The notes beneath the pieces are model-generated. The model made no database searches. It was not told the origin of the DNA and was given only the letters and a program-made list of their open reading frames with translations. From positions 310,001-374,000 of the forward strand of contig NZ_JACHGV010000004.1 of NCBI RefSeq assembly GCF_014202475.1: a stretch of 64,000 nt of DNA. The letters run 5' to 3'. Positions 1 to 8,189 of this stretch are shown here, piece by piece. Numbering within the stretch: position 1 is the stretch's first letter; each line of letters begins with the position of its first letter. This stretch comes from Streptomyces paradoxus (GTDB lineage: Bacteria > Actinomycetota > Actinomycetes > Streptomycetales > Streptomycetaceae). A program made the translations under genes and the position numbers.

Positions 1-887
1 CAAAGGAGATCGGCGGCACCGAGGGCGTCGTGTCCGTCTCCCCGGCCCGCTTCAACGACGCCGGCGACACCGCCGTCTTCTCGGCCGTGCCCGCCACCGC
101 GCCGACCGACGAGAAGACCAAGAACCTGGTGACCACCATCCGGGACGAGCGCCCAGGCATCGAGTCCGGCACCGGCGCGAGCTACGAGGTCACCGGCACC
201 ACCGCGATGAACATCGACATCGCCGAGAAGGTCCAGGCCGCGCTGATCCCGTACCTGGTGGTCGTGGTCGGCCTGGCGATCGTGCTGCTGCTGGTGGTCT
301 TCCGGTCCCTGCTCGTCCCGCTCAAGGCGGCCCTCGGCTTCCTGCTGTCGGTGCTGGCCTCCCTCGGCGCGGTCGTCGTGGTCTTCCAGCAGGGCCACGG
401 CGCCGAACTCCTCGGCGTGGAGCAGACCGGCCCGATCATGAGCCTGATGCCGATCTTCCTGGTGGGCATCGTCTTCGGCCTCGCGATGGACTACGAGGTG
501 TTCCTCGTCTCCCGGATGCGGGAGGCCTACGTCCACGGTGAGTCGCCCTCCCAGGCGATCACCTCCGGCTTCCACCACAGCGCCCGGGTGGTCGTGGCCG
601 CCGCCCTCATCATGATCGCGGTGTTCGCCGGGTTCATCGGCGAGAGCGACTCCATGATCAAGATGATCGGCTTCGGGCTCGCCTCGGCCGTCCTGTTCGA
701 CGCCTTCGTCGTACGGATGGCGATCGTGCCGGCCGTCCTCGCCCTGCTCGGCGACAAGGCCTGGTGGCTGCCGAAGTGGCTGGACCGGGCGCTGCCCCGC
801 GTCGACGTGGAGGGCGAGGCCCTCAGCCGGCCGGAGCGGGAACAGGCCCCGGACACCGCACCCGATCTGGAGCCGGCCCGCACCTGA
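1..887 (+). CDS. MMPL family transporter, C-terminal part
   Basis: The reading frame is open from the left edge, so the start lies outside the window. The visible ~295 residues end an MMPL/RND-type exporter. They contain a run of hydrophobic helices, with FRSLLVPLKA between the first two, the conserved LAMDYEVFLVSR segment after a helix, and the closing helices near FAGFIGE and LFDAFVVRM. These proteins are proton-driven lipid or drug exporters in the cytoplasmic membrane. The acidic, proline-rich tail after the last helix is typical. A hairpin terminator follows 18 bases downstream. A sensor kinase and response regulator come next, which may regulate it; that link is inferred from position only. 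Confidence 0.9.
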   Translation, partial: KEIGGTEGVVSVSPARFNDAGDTAVFSAVPATAPTDEKTKNLVTTIRDERPGIESGTGASYEVTGTTAMNIDIAEKVQAALIPYLVVVVGLAIVLLLVVFRSLLVPLKAALGFLLSVLASLGAVVVVFQQGHGAELLGVEQTGPIMSLMPIFLVGIVFGLAMDYEVFLVSRMREAYVHGESPSQAITSGFHHSARVVVAAALIMIAVFAGFIGESDSMIKMIGFGLASAVLFDAFVVRMAIVPAVLALLGDKAWWLPKWLDRALPRVDVEGEALSRPEREQAPDTAPDLEPART

Positions 888-904
888 GGAACCCCCCTCG
901 CACA

Positions 905-936
905 GGGCCGCCCGTGGCGAAGGACACGGGCGGCCC
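905..936 (+). terminator. Hairpin terminator after MMPL gene
   Basis: A perfect 12-bp stem (GGGCCGCCCGTG pairing with CACGGGCGGCCC) encloses an 8-nt loop, 18 bases after the MMPL stop and 62 bases before the kinase start. There is no long T tract, which is usual for Streptomyces terminators. Confidence 0.75.
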
Positions 937-997
937 CTCGGGCGTTCCGGCCCGAGGTCGACCACGATGGTTCCAGCCCCACCGACCGGAGAGCCCC

Positions 998-2233
998 ATG
1001 AGCATCCCCCTGGAGCGCCGCTACGCGGACCGCCTGGAGGAATTCGCCGAGCAGCACCCCTTCCTCGTCGACCTGGCGATGGTCCTGGGACTGATGGGCT
1101 GCGCGACCTTCGGCACGTCCCTCTCCCTGCCCAGCGCCGACCCGCCGGCCCAGGACAAGGCGGGCGTCGTCCTCATGGGTGTGGCCTGCCTCGCCCTGCT
1201 CAGGCACCGCGCGAACCCGCGCACCGCCGTCGTGATCACGGCGGGCTGCACCGTCACGGCCGTCGCGATGGGCTACCTGCTCACGCCCCTGCTGCTGGCA
1301 CCGGTCATGGCGGCGCTGTACTGGCTCGCCACCCTCACCGACCGCAGGACCACCCGCGTCTACGGCGTCGTCACCATGATCGCCGTGATCGTCGCGGCCG
1401 TGTTCACCGACTCCATGGACCACCTCTCGCTGCTGCTGAGGACGATCGGCCCGTTCTTCTGGCTGATGCTGCCCCTCGCCGCCGGCAACATGACGCGCCT
1501 GCGGCGCGCCTACCTCCAGGCCGTGCAGGCCCGGGCCGAACACGCCGAGCGCACCCGGGAGGAGGAGGCCCGGCTGCGCGTCACCGAGGAGCGGATGCGC
1601 ATCGCCCGGGAGCTCCACGACGTCGTGGCCCACCACATGGCCCTGGCCAACGCCCAGGCCGGCACGGCCGCGCACCTCGCCCTCACCCGTCCCGAGCAGA
1701 CCCAGAAGATCCTCAACGACCTGACCGGCACCACGTCCTCCGCGCTGCGGGAGCTGAAGGCCGCCCTCGGTCTGCTCCGCCAGGACGGCGAGATCCCCGG
1801 TTCGGGGCCGCTGGACCCGTCCCCGGGCCTGTCCCGGCTGCCCGAGCTGGTCTCGGCGTGCGAGTCGGCGGGCCTGGAGGTCACCGTCCACACGGAAGGG
1901 GAGCCGCAGCCGCTGTCGCCCGGCGTCGACCTGACCGCGTACCGGATCGTGCAGGAAGCCCTCACCAACGTCACCAAGCACGCCACGGCCGAGGCCGCGC
2001 GCGTCCTCCTCGCCTACACCGGCTCCCGTCTGCTGATCACGGTCAGCAACGACGGCCCCAGCAAGCCGGAGGCCGCCCGGGGCCGCGGCTTCGGCGTGAT
2101 GGGCATGCGCGAACGCGCCCTGTCCATCGGCGGCGAACTGTGCGCTGGCCCCCGCCCCCAGGGCGGCTTCGAGGTCACCACCGCGCTGCCCCTGCAACCC
2201 TCCGTCCACCTCGCGGAAGGAACCACCCCATGA
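998..2233 (+). CDS. Sensor histidine kinase (HisKA_3 type)
   Basis: This 411-residue kinase has an N-terminal membrane domain of about five helices, then a coiled linker. The dimerisation/phosphoacceptor motif RELHDVVAHHM places the phospho-histidine at residue 207. The ATPase domain shows the N box VQEALTNVTKHA and the G box GFGVMGMRER. It should autophosphorylate and pass phosphate to the NarL-type regulator encoded immediately downstream, whose start overlaps its stop (ATGA). The ATG at 998 was chosen because GGAGAG lies 7 bases upstream and the hydrophobic domain begins soon after; upstream in-frame sequence is low-complexity. The signal sensed is unknown. Confidence 0.93.
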   Translation: MSIPLERRYADRLEEFAEQHPFLVDLAMVLGLMGCATFGTSLSLPSADPPAQDKAGVVLMGVACLALLRHRANPRTAVVITAGCTVTAVAMGYLLTPLLLAPVMAALYWLATLTDRRTTRVYGVVTMIAVIVAAVFTDSMDHLSLLLRTIGPFFWLMLPLAAGNMTRLRRAYLQAVQARAEHAERTREEEARLRVTEERMRIARELHDVVAHHMALANAQAGTAAHLALTRPEQTQKILNDLTGTTSSALRELKAALGLLRQDGEIPGSGPLDPSPGLSRLPELVSACESAGLEVTVHTEGEPQPLSPGVDLTAYRIVQEALTNVTKHATAEAARVLLAYTGSRLLITVSNDGPSKPEAARGRGFGVMGMRERALSIGGELCAGPRPQGGFEVTTALPLQPSVHLAEGTTP

Positions 2234-2907
2234 GCATCAGGGTGCTGCTCGCCGACGATCAGGCCCTGCTGCGGGCGACCTTCCGCATCCTCATCGACTC
2301 CTGCCCGGACATGGAGGTGGTCGCCGAGGCCTCCGACGGCGCCGAGGCGGTCGGGCTGACCCGCGAGCTGCGCCCCGACATCGTCCTGATGGACATCCGC
2401 ATGCCCGGCACCGACGGCCTCACCGCCACCTCCGAGCTGTGCGCCGACCCCGAGCTGTCCGCCACCCGCGTCCTGATCCTGACCACGTTCGAGACCGAGG
2501 ACTACGTCGCCCAGGCCCTGCGCGCCGGCGCCAGCGGCTTCCTCGGCAAGGACGTCACCGCCGACACGCTCCTGTCGGGCCTGCGCACGGTGGCCTCCGG
2601 CGAGGCCCTCCTCTCGCCCGTCGCCACCCGCTCCCTCATCACCCGCTTCCTCATGGCGCCGGCCTCCGGCACCGGCCTCGCGCCCCCCGAGCGCCTCGCC
2701 GACCTCACGGTCCGCGAACGCGAGGTGATGGCGCTGGCCGCGGAGGGCAGGTCCAACGCGGAGATCGCCGAGGACCTCACGCTCAGTCCGCTGACCGTGC
2801 GCACGCACATCCACCGGGCCATGACCAAGCTGCACGCCCGGGACCGCGCGCAGCTGGTCGTCATCGCCTACCAGACCGGGCTCGTACGGGCGACGCCACC
2901 GGCGTGA
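2230..2907 (+). CDS. NarL/LuxR-family response regulator
   Basis: This 225-residue regulator is translationally coupled to the kinase gene through an ATGA overlap. The receiver domain shows the acidic pair in LADDQALLR, the phospho-acceptor Asp55 in VLMDIRMPG, and the lysine in FLGKDV. The C-terminal LuxR-type helix-turn-helix reads LTVREREVMALAAEG then SNAEIAEDL and LTVRTHIHRAMTKL. It probably binds DNA as a dimer once phosphorylated by the partner kinase. Its targets are not visible; the adjacent MMPL gene and the convergent serine hydrolase gene are candidates by position. Confidence 0.94.
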   Translation: MSIRVLLADDQALLRATFRILIDSCPDMEVVAEASDGAEAVGLTRELRPDIVLMDIRMPGTDGLTATSELCADPELSATRVLILTTFETEDYVAQALRAGASGFLGKDVTADTLLSGLRTVASGEALLSPVATRSLITRFLMAPASGTGLAPPERLADLTVREREVMALAAEGRSNAEIAEDLTLSPLTVRTHIHRAMTKLHARDRAQLVVIAYQTGLVRATPPA

Positions 2908-2910
2908 CGC

Positions 2911-2938
2911 GGCGGCCTACGGCCTGCCGTAGGCCGCC
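2911..2938. terminator. Bidirectional hairpin terminator
   Basis: A 12-bp perfect stem (GGCGGCCTACGG / CCGTAGGCCGCC) with a 4-nt loop sits between the converging response regulator and serine hydrolase genes. It overlaps the last codons of the latter. Confidence 0.75.
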
Positions 2939-4095
2939 ACCATGATGTTCTCGGCGGTCCTGTTCATGCCCTGGCCCTTGGCGTCGGTGGAGTTGACGCT
3001 GTAGACGAGGGTGCGGGAGCCGTCGCGGGTGGAGGCGATGGCGGCGTTGTACCCCCAGCGCCCGCCCGTCTTGCCCCACACCTCGCGCCCGCCCAGCACC
3101 TTCATGGAGAGGCCCACGGAGTAGGCGGCCGGCTCCCCGGTCCCGAAGTCGGTCACCTCCGGCAGCGTGAACATCTCCTCCAGCAGCGGCCCGCGCACGA
3201 TCCGCCCCTTGAACAGTGCGACGGTGAAGCGTTCCAGGTCCGCGGTGGTCGAGATGATGTCCCCGGCCGCCCATCCGTCCGTCGCCCTCCACACGGTCAC
3301 GTCCCGCAGCCCGGTCGTGCCGTCGTCGAGGCGCATGGTCTGGTAGCCATGGTTGTGCGGCCCGGCGATGCGGGCGGCGGATCCCGGCAAGTAGGTGTTC
3401 CGCAGCCCGAGCGGCCCGAGCACCCGCCGGGCGACCTGACGCTCGTACGAGTCGTGGGTGACGCGCTCGATGAGCAGGCCGGTGATGGTGTAGCCGATGT
3501 TGAGGTAGTGCTGGCGCTCGCCCGGCGCGAACTCGCGCTTCTTCGACGTCGCCGAGCGGACCATGTCCTCGGGGTCGTGGACCTGAAAACGGTTCGCGTA
3601 CGCCTCCTCGACGGTGGTGCCGGGGAAGTCGGGTGCCGGGATGCCGTGCGTGTGGTCGAGGAGCTGCCGGACGGTGACGCCGCCGTACGACGCCGGGATC
3701 AGCTCCGGCAGGTACGAGCGGGCGCTGCGGTCCAGGTCCAGCCGTCCCTCCTCGGCCAGTTGCAGGGCGACCGCGGCGGTGAAGACCTTGGTCACGGACC
3801 CGGCGCGGAAGCGGGCGGCCGGATCGGCGGGCCGGCCGGTCCGCAGATCGTGCACGCCCGAACTGCCGTGCCAGGTGCCCTCCTTGCCGCCGACCCGCAC
3901 GAGCGCGGCGGTGGCGTCGGCGCGGGGAAGTCCCGCGATGGCGGCTGCGAGGGCCGGGCCCGGGGACGGCGCGGCCGTCGACGCGGCGGGGGCTGAGGCG
4001 GCGGGGGCGGAGGCGGCGGCCGGGAGCACGGACGGCCCCACGGCGATCCCGGCGACGAGGACGGCGGCGGTCAGCAGGCTGGTACGGGTCTTCAT
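2917..4095 (-). CDS. Secreted serine hydrolase (class C beta-lactamase / DD-peptidase family)
   Basis: The 392-residue protein starts with a typical signal peptide (basic MKTR, hydrophobic core, Ala-rich exit). An Ala/Pro/Ser linker follows. The catalytic motifs of the penicillin-recognising fold are all present: SVTK with the nucleophile Ser100, YLN near residue 202, and KTG near residue 343. Such proteins act outside the cell as D,D-carboxypeptidases, esterases or beta-lactamases; sequence alone does not say which. Streptomyces carries many paralogues, so resistance should not be assumed. Transcription converges on the regulator gene to the left. Confidence 0.9.
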   Translation of the reverse strand: MKTRTSLLTAAVLVAGIAVGPSVLPAAASAPAASAPAASTAAPSPGPALAAAIAGLPRADATAALVRVGGKEGTWHGSSGVHDLRTGRPADPAARFRAGSVTKVFTAAVALQLAEEGRLDLDRSARSYLPELIPASYGGVTVRQLLDHTHGIPAPDFPGTTVEEAYANRFQVHDPEDMVRSATSKKREFAPGERQHYLNIGYTITGLLIERVTHDSYERQVARRVLGPLGLRNTYLPGSAARIAGPHNHGYQTMRLDDGTTGLRDVTVWRATDGWAAGDIISTTADLERFTVALFKGRIVRGPLLEEMFTLPEVTDFGTGEPAAYSVGLSMKVLGGREVWGKTGGRWGYNAAIASTRDGSRTLVYSVNSTDAKGQGMNRTAENIMVAAYGRP

Positions 4096-4191
4096 GGCGA
4101 ACTCCGGTGAGACGGGCCGACGTTGGGCGACGGCTTCATCCTCCGCGCCCGCGCCGTTCCGCGGATCGCCCCCGCCGGTGGTCCCGCGGCG

Positions 4192-4905
4192 TCACTTCCT
4201 CGCCGGAGCGGGGGAGGACCCGGCCCCCGCCGATCCCCCGGGCGGGGGATCCCCGGCCGCGACGAGGCCGGTCTCGTAGGCGCAGATCACCGCCTGGATC
4301 CGGTCCCTGAGGCCCAGCTTCGCGAGCACGTTGCCGACGTGCGTCTTGACGGTGTGGTCGCTGACCACCAGCTCGGCGGCGATCTCGGCGTTCGACAGAC
4401 CGCGCGCGAGCAGCAGCAGCGTCTCGCGCTCCCGGGCGGTCAGCACGTCGAGCCGGGGATCGGGGCGGCGGGCCCGGGCGGCGGCGGGCCGGGTGTACTG
4501 CTCGACCAGACGCCGGGCCACGGACGGGGCGAGCAGCGAGTCACCCCGGGCGACGACCCGCACGGCGTGCACGAGGTCGTCCCGGCGGACGTCCTTGAGC
4601 AGGAAGCCGCTCGCGCCCGCGTGCAGCGCGTCGTACACGTACTCGTCGGAGTCGAAGGTCGTCAGCATCACCGTCCGGCAGTCGCCCGCCGCGCTGATCG
4701 CCCGGCAGGCCTCGATGCCGTCCATGCGGGGCATCCGGATGTCGAGCAGCGCGATGTCGGGCGCGTGCCGCCGCACCGCCTCCACGGCCCCGCCGCCGTC
4801 ACCGGCCTCGGCGACGACGTCGATGTCCGGCTGCGCGTCCAGGATCATCGCGAAGCCGCTGCGCACGAGCTCCTGGTCGTCGGCGACCACGACCCGGATC
4901 GTCAT
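4192..4905 (-). CDS. NarL/LuxR-family response regulator
   Basis: The 237-residue regulator is coupled to the kinase gene upstream by an ATGA overlap. Receiver landmarks are VVADDQELVR, Asp55 in IALLDIRMP and the lysine in FLLKDV. The helix-turn-helix is LTARERETLLLLARG followed by SNAEIAAEL and DHTVKTHVGNVLAKL. A Gly/Pro/Ala tail of about 20 residues follows the DNA-binding domain. It is the second complete two-component pair in the first 6 kb. It resembles DesR/NarL-like regulators of membrane or envelope stress, but the target is unknown. Confidence 0.93.
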   Translation of the reverse strand: MTIRVVVADDQELVRSGFAMILDAQPDIDVVAEAGDGGGAVEAVRRHAPDIALLDIRMPRMDGIEACRAISAAGDCRTVMLTTFDSDEYVYDALHAGASGFLLKDVRRDDLVHAVRVVARGDSLLAPSVARRLVEQYTRPAAARARRPDPRLDVLTARERETLLLLARGLSNAEIAAELVVSDHTVKTHVGNVLAKLGLRDRIQAVICAYETGLVAAGDPPPGGSAGAGSSPAPARK

Positions 4906-6074
4906 GTCCCCGCCTCCGCCGGGACGGAGAGGGGAATCCGCACCCGCACCTCGAAGCCGTGCCCGTCCGCTCCCGGTCCGGCGACCGCGCTGCCCCCATG
5001 GACCGCGGCCCGCTCGCGGATCCCGACGAGTCCGTGCCCGCCCCGGCGGGCCACGGCCCGCGCCCCCCGCCCGTCATCGGTCACGGTGACCTCCAACTCA
5101 TCTTTCATATAGGCCAGTTGTACCGTCACGGCCTTGGCCTCCGCGTGCCTGACGACATTGGTCAGGGCCTCCTGGACCACCCGGTGGACGGTCACCCCGA
5201 CCCCGTCGGCCACCGGCCCGGCGTCCCCCACGGTCCGGTACACCACGTCGAGTCCGCTCCCGCGCACCCGGTCGAGAAGACCGGGCAGTGCGGCGAGCCC
5301 GGGCTGCGGCTCGCGCGGGTCGGTGCCGTCGGCCTCGTCGGCGCCGTCCCGCAGCACCCCCAGCATGTGGCGCAGCTGCGCCATGGCGTCCCGCCCGGTC
5401 GCGGAGATGGCGTCGAAGGCGGCCTCGGCCCGCTCGGGCGCGGTACGCACCGCCACCGGCCCGGCCTCGGCCTGCACGATCATCAGGCTCACGGCGTGGG
5501 AGAGGATGTCGTGCATCTCCCGTGCGATCCGGGCCCGTTCGCGTGCGGCGGCCTGCTCGGCCTCGACGCGGTGGGCCCGCTGCCGGGCGTCGGTCAGCCG
5601 TCCGAAGACATAGGCGGCGGCGAACACGAAGACGGAGAAGGTCAGTTCACGTGCCGACCGGGTGTTGAGCCATACGCCCACCGGCACGGCGACCAGCAGC
5701 ACGAGCCCGGCGAGGAGCCGTTTGCGGGGGGCCGCCAGCGCGGCGATGGTGTAAGTGACGATCAACCCGGTGTACGGCAGCGGCTGCCCGGGCCCCTCGA
5801 CGGTCAGCCGGTACAGCAGGCTGGTGGCCAGCACCGCGAACAGCACGGCGACGGGAGCCCGCCTGCGCCAGACCAGGGGCACGACGGTGAGGGTGCTCAG
5901 CCCGTACGCCGCCCAGGTCGCCGCGGGCAGCCCGGGCGCGCGCGGCACCAGGAACGGCATGGTCATCGCGCCCTGGACGAGCAGCGCGACGCCGATGTCG
6001 ACCAGCAGCGGATTGGCCGCCGCGAGCACCCGCCCCCGCTCCCACCGCCCGCGCAGTTCCCTGCGTATGCCCAT
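4902..6074 (-). CDS. Sensor histidine kinase (HisKA_3 type)
   Basis: The 390-residue kinase has about five membrane helices in residues 25-165, then the phosphoacceptor motif ARIAREMHDILSH with His188. The ATPase N box is VQEALTNVVRHAEA and the G box is GHGLVGIRERAAV. The open frame continues more than 2 kb upstream only because the DNA is GC-rich. The ATG at 6074 was chosen because the conserved N-terminus begins there, with no coding signal before it. It forms an operon with the response regulator downstream (ATGA overlap). The ligand is unknown. Confidence 0.92.
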   Translation of the reverse strand: MGIRRELRGRWERGRVLAAANPLLVDIGVALLVQGAMTMPFLVPRAPGLPAATWAAYGLSTLTVVPLVWRRRAPVAVLFAVLATSLLYRLTVEGPGQPLPYTGLIVTYTIAALAAPRKRLLAGLVLLVAVPVGVWLNTRSARELTFSVFVFAAAYVFGRLTDARQRAHRVEAEQAAARERARIAREMHDILSHAVSLMIVQAEAGPVAVRTAPERAEAAFDAISATGRDAMAQLRHMLGVLRDGADEADGTDPREPQPGLAALPGLLDRVRGSGLDVVYRTVGDAGPVADGVGVTVHRVVQEALTNVVRHAEAKAVTVQLAYMKDELEVTVTDDGRGARAVARRGGHGLVGIRERAAVHGGSAVAGPGADGHGFEVRVRIPLSVPAEAGT

Positions 6075-6290
6075 GGCGACCTGCCCCCCGTCCCGTGCGG
6101 TCCGACCCCGGAACCGTAGCGGGGCGGTGGCCTCACGCGCCGGGAGAACAAGCCCTGGTTCAGGGCGCGTCCGGCGGTGTCCAGGCCGCCACCAGGTCCA
6201 CCAGCCCGGGGAACCGGGCGTTGAGGTCGTCCACGCGGACGTGGCTGCGGCGTTCCAGGCCGTACTGGCGCTGGCGGGTGACGCCGGCCT

Positions 6291-6569
6291 CGCGGGTTCT
6301 CCAAGGGCACGCTGACCGTCGTCTTCGCGTTCTACATCGTCGGACTGCTCGGCTCGCTGCTCGTGTCGGGCGTCGTCTCGGACCGGCTGGGGCGCAAGCC
6401 CGTGCTGCTGCCCGCCCTCGCGCTCGCCCTGGCCGCATGCGCGATCTTCGCGACCGCCACGACGGTTGTCGCACTGATCGTCGCCCGGTTGTTCACCGGC
6501 ATCGCCGTCGGCGCGGTCGTCTCCGCCGGTATGGCCGCGGTGACGGACGTGGCAGGCACCGCCGCCGGA
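6291..6569 (+). pseudogene. MFS transporter fragment
   Basis: The frame encodes GFSKGTLTVVFAFYIVGLLG and then the MFS loop 2-3 signature SDRLGRKPVLL, followed by two more helices. It matches only transmembrane segments 2-4 of a roughly 12-helix major facilitator transporter. The first helix is missing: sequence before 6290 reads as unrelated frames, including a minus-strand stretch at 6160-6300 that I could not identify. At about residue 69 of the open frame it switches abruptly to CoA-transferase sequence. This is a deletion relic, not a working transporter. Confidence 0.75.
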
Positions 6570-6932
6570 CGCCCGGACCTCGCCGAGGACCCGCGCGTGA
6601 GCGGCGACGCCATCGACAGCACCGACCACGAGGACCTGGCCGCGCTCCTGGAGACCTGCGCCGCGGCGCTGACCACCGAGGAGTGGGCGGAGGTGTGCGC
6701 CAAGCACAGCATCCCGATGGCCCCGGTGCTGGAGCTCGACCGCGCCCACGACGACCCCTACGTCCGTGACGGCCACCTGCTCGACACCGCCGAGCACCCG
6801 ACCGAGGGCACGGTCCGCACCATCGGCATCCCGCTGCGCTTCTCCGCGACCCCCGGCTCGATCCGCCGGCTCGCGCCGGTCGCGGGCCAGGACACCGAGG
6901 ACGTCCTCGCCGAACTCGACGCCGCCCGCTGA
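6570..6932 (+). pseudogene. CaiB/BaiF CoA-transferase C-terminal fragment
   Basis: About 120 residues match the C-terminal end of family III CoA-transferases: RPDLAEDPRV, an LLETCAAALTTEEW segment, IPMAPVLELDRAHDDPYVRDG, and a closing segment ending GQDTEDVLAEL. The N-terminal two thirds, including the catalytic aspartate region, are absent. The fragment is fused in frame to the MFS relic. Its own stop is intact and sits 19 bases before an enoyl-CoA hydratase start. This suggests an ancestral acyl-CoA operon that has lost its middle and ends. Confidence 0.75.
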
Positions 6933-6951
6933 TTGCCACAGGAGGACAGAC

Positions 6952-7120
6952 ATGAGCACCCCCACCCCTCCCGTCGTGCGCACCGAACGCATCGGCTCCA
7001 CCCTGCTGATCACCCTGGACCGCCCCGAGGCCCGCAACGCCGTGAACGCGGCGACCGCCACCGCGCTGGCCGCCGCACTCGACGAACTGGAGGCCGACCC
7101 CGCCCTGCGGGCCGGCGTCC
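6952..7120 (+). pseudogene. Enoyl-CoA hydratase/isomerase N-terminal fragment
   Basis: An ATG with a strong AGGAGG site (6940-6945) opens a crotonase-like protein: RTERIGSTLLITLDRPEARN, then NAVNAATATALAAALDELEADP. Homology stops after about 56 residues. The sequence then runs straight into a terminator-like inverted repeat at 7121, so the oxyanion-hole and catalytic regions are missing. The start signals still look functional, so a short peptide could be made. It was probably part of the same lost operon as the CoA-transferase fragment. Confidence 0.8.
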
Positions 7121-7144
7121 AACCCCGGGCCTCCACCCGGGGTT
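7121..7144 (+). terminator. Hairpin terminator at deletion joint
   Basis: AACCCCGGG and CCCGGGGTT form a perfect 9-bp stem with a 6-nt loop, followed by TCGCTC. It lies exactly where the hydratase homology ends, so it may be the original operon terminator brought next to the 5-prime end by deletion. Confidence 0.6.
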
Positions 7145-7205
7145 TCGCTCTGCCGGTGGGCTTATTGCGTGGCCGCCCGGCCCCGGGCCCCGTACGGTCG
7201 GGGCG

Positions 7206-7394
7206 GTGAGCAGGAGACGCTACGTGGCCAGGGGTGTGCCCGGCGGCTACCGCATCTGGGACAACCGGGGGCGACGCTGGTGGGGCGACCTCTACGAGTT
7301 GTGCCCCGACGACCTGCTGACCGAGCTCAACGGCCGGGCGGACCAGACGCGGATCACCGCGCTGATGAAGCGCTACCGGGCGCAGAAGCGGTAG
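7206..7394 (+). CDS. Small conserved-looking hypothetical protein
   Basis: A 62-residue basic protein starts at GTG (7206): an MSRRRYVARG start, then GYRIWDNRGRRWWGDLYE and a helical C-terminus ending RYRAQKR. It is rich in Trp, Arg and Tyr, has no membrane segment, and shows proper codon-position GC bias. I do not recognise the family. It converges on the TetR gene. An internal GTG at 7224 is an alternative start. Confidence 0.6.
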   Translation: MSRRRYVARGVPGGYRIWDNRGRRWWGDLYELCPDDLLTELNGRADQTRITALMKRYRAQKR

Positions 7395-7408
7395 GCCCGC
7401 CCGCGTGC

Positions 7409-8083
7409 TCAGGCGCCCCGGGCGCCCGGTGGGCCCGCCAGCGCGTCGACCTCCGCGGCGAAGAGCTGTGCCGGGTCGAACCGCATCCCCGTGAAGTGAC
7501 CGGCCAGTTCCAGTGACAGGACGCCGTGCAGCCGGGTCCAGAAGGCCAGGGCCCGGTGCAGGGCCGCGGGCGGGGCGGGATGGCCGCCCGCCCATTCCCG
7601 GTTCTCTTCGAGGTGCGTGCCGAACGGGGTCGCCCCGGCGTCCGCGGGGCCGACGGCCCCGGCGCAGGCGTCCAGGAGGAGCGCCATGATCTCGGACGCG
7701 ATCGCGGTGATGTCGTCGGGCGCGTGGTAGCCGGGCACGGGAGTGCCGTAGACGAGGAAGTACCGGTGCGGATCCGCAAGGGCCCACTCCCGCAGGGCGT
7801 GCGCCAGCGCCGCCACCTCGGCGCCGTCCTTCGCCGCCGCCCCGACGGCGTCGGCCAGGCTGCGGTAGGCGTCCCGGACGAGCTCGGTGATCAGTTCGTC
7901 CCGCCCGCGGAAGTAGCGGTACAGCGCCGGGCCGCTCATCCCCATCTGCTTGGCGATCGCGTTGAGCGACAGCGCGGACGCGCCCGCCGTCGCGATCTGC
8001 TCCCACGCCCGTTCCTTGATCTCCGCGCGCACCTGGGCGCGGTAGCGCTCGCGGGGGGTCGCTCCACCTTCGGCCTGCGTCAT
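7409..8083 (-). CDS. TetR-family transcriptional regulator
   Basis: The 224-residue repressor has an N-terminal TetR DNA-binding domain (residues ~15-65: helix-turn-helix SLNAIAKQMGMSGPALYRYF, then RGRDELITELV). Its ligand/dimerisation domain is of the TetR_C_33 (WHG) type. It is transcribed divergently from the oxidoreductase gene at 8190. A perfect 11-bp inverted repeat lies between them, overlapping the oxidoreductase promoter, so the likely target is this shared region. The inducer may be a quinone or electrophile; that is inference from the neighbour. Confidence 0.9.
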   Translation of the reverse strand: MTQAEGGATPRERYRAQVRAEIKERAWEQIATAGASALSLNAIAKQMGMSGPALYRYFRGRDELITELVRDAYRSLADAVGAAAKDGAEVAALAHALREWALADPHRYFLVYGTPVPGYHAPDDITAIASEIMALLLDACAGAVGPADAGATPFGTHLEENREWAGGHPAPPAALHRALAFWTRLHGVLSLELAGHFTGMRFDPAQLFAAEVDALAGPPGARGA

Positions 8084-8107
8084 GGTTAGAGGCTATCACT
8101 GAAGTTA

Positions 8108-8156
8108 TTGACACTCGCGTCGTCCTTGCGTTAGAACCTATAACGAACGCAAGGAC
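8108..8156 (+). promoter_or_regulatory. Promoter and TetR operator
   Basis: A consensus -35 TTGACA (8108-8113) is followed at 18 bp by TAGAAC (8132-8137). Across the -10 lie inverted repeats GTCCTTGCGTT (8122-8132) and AACGCAAGGAC (8146-8156), perfect over 11 bp with a 13-bp spacer. A shorter GTTA/TAAC repeat is nested inside. The position suits repression of the oxidoreductase gene by the divergent TetR protein. Confidence 0.7.
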
Positions 8157-8189
8157 AAGTAATTGCAGTGGGCGTCAGCGGAGGTCGTC

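Noticed and set aside
4902..8114. A 1070-residue open frame on the minus strand
   Set aside because: Only the first ~390 codons from the 3-prime side are kinase sequence; the rest is open because of GC-rich codon bias and overlaps the relics and the TetR gene in another frame.
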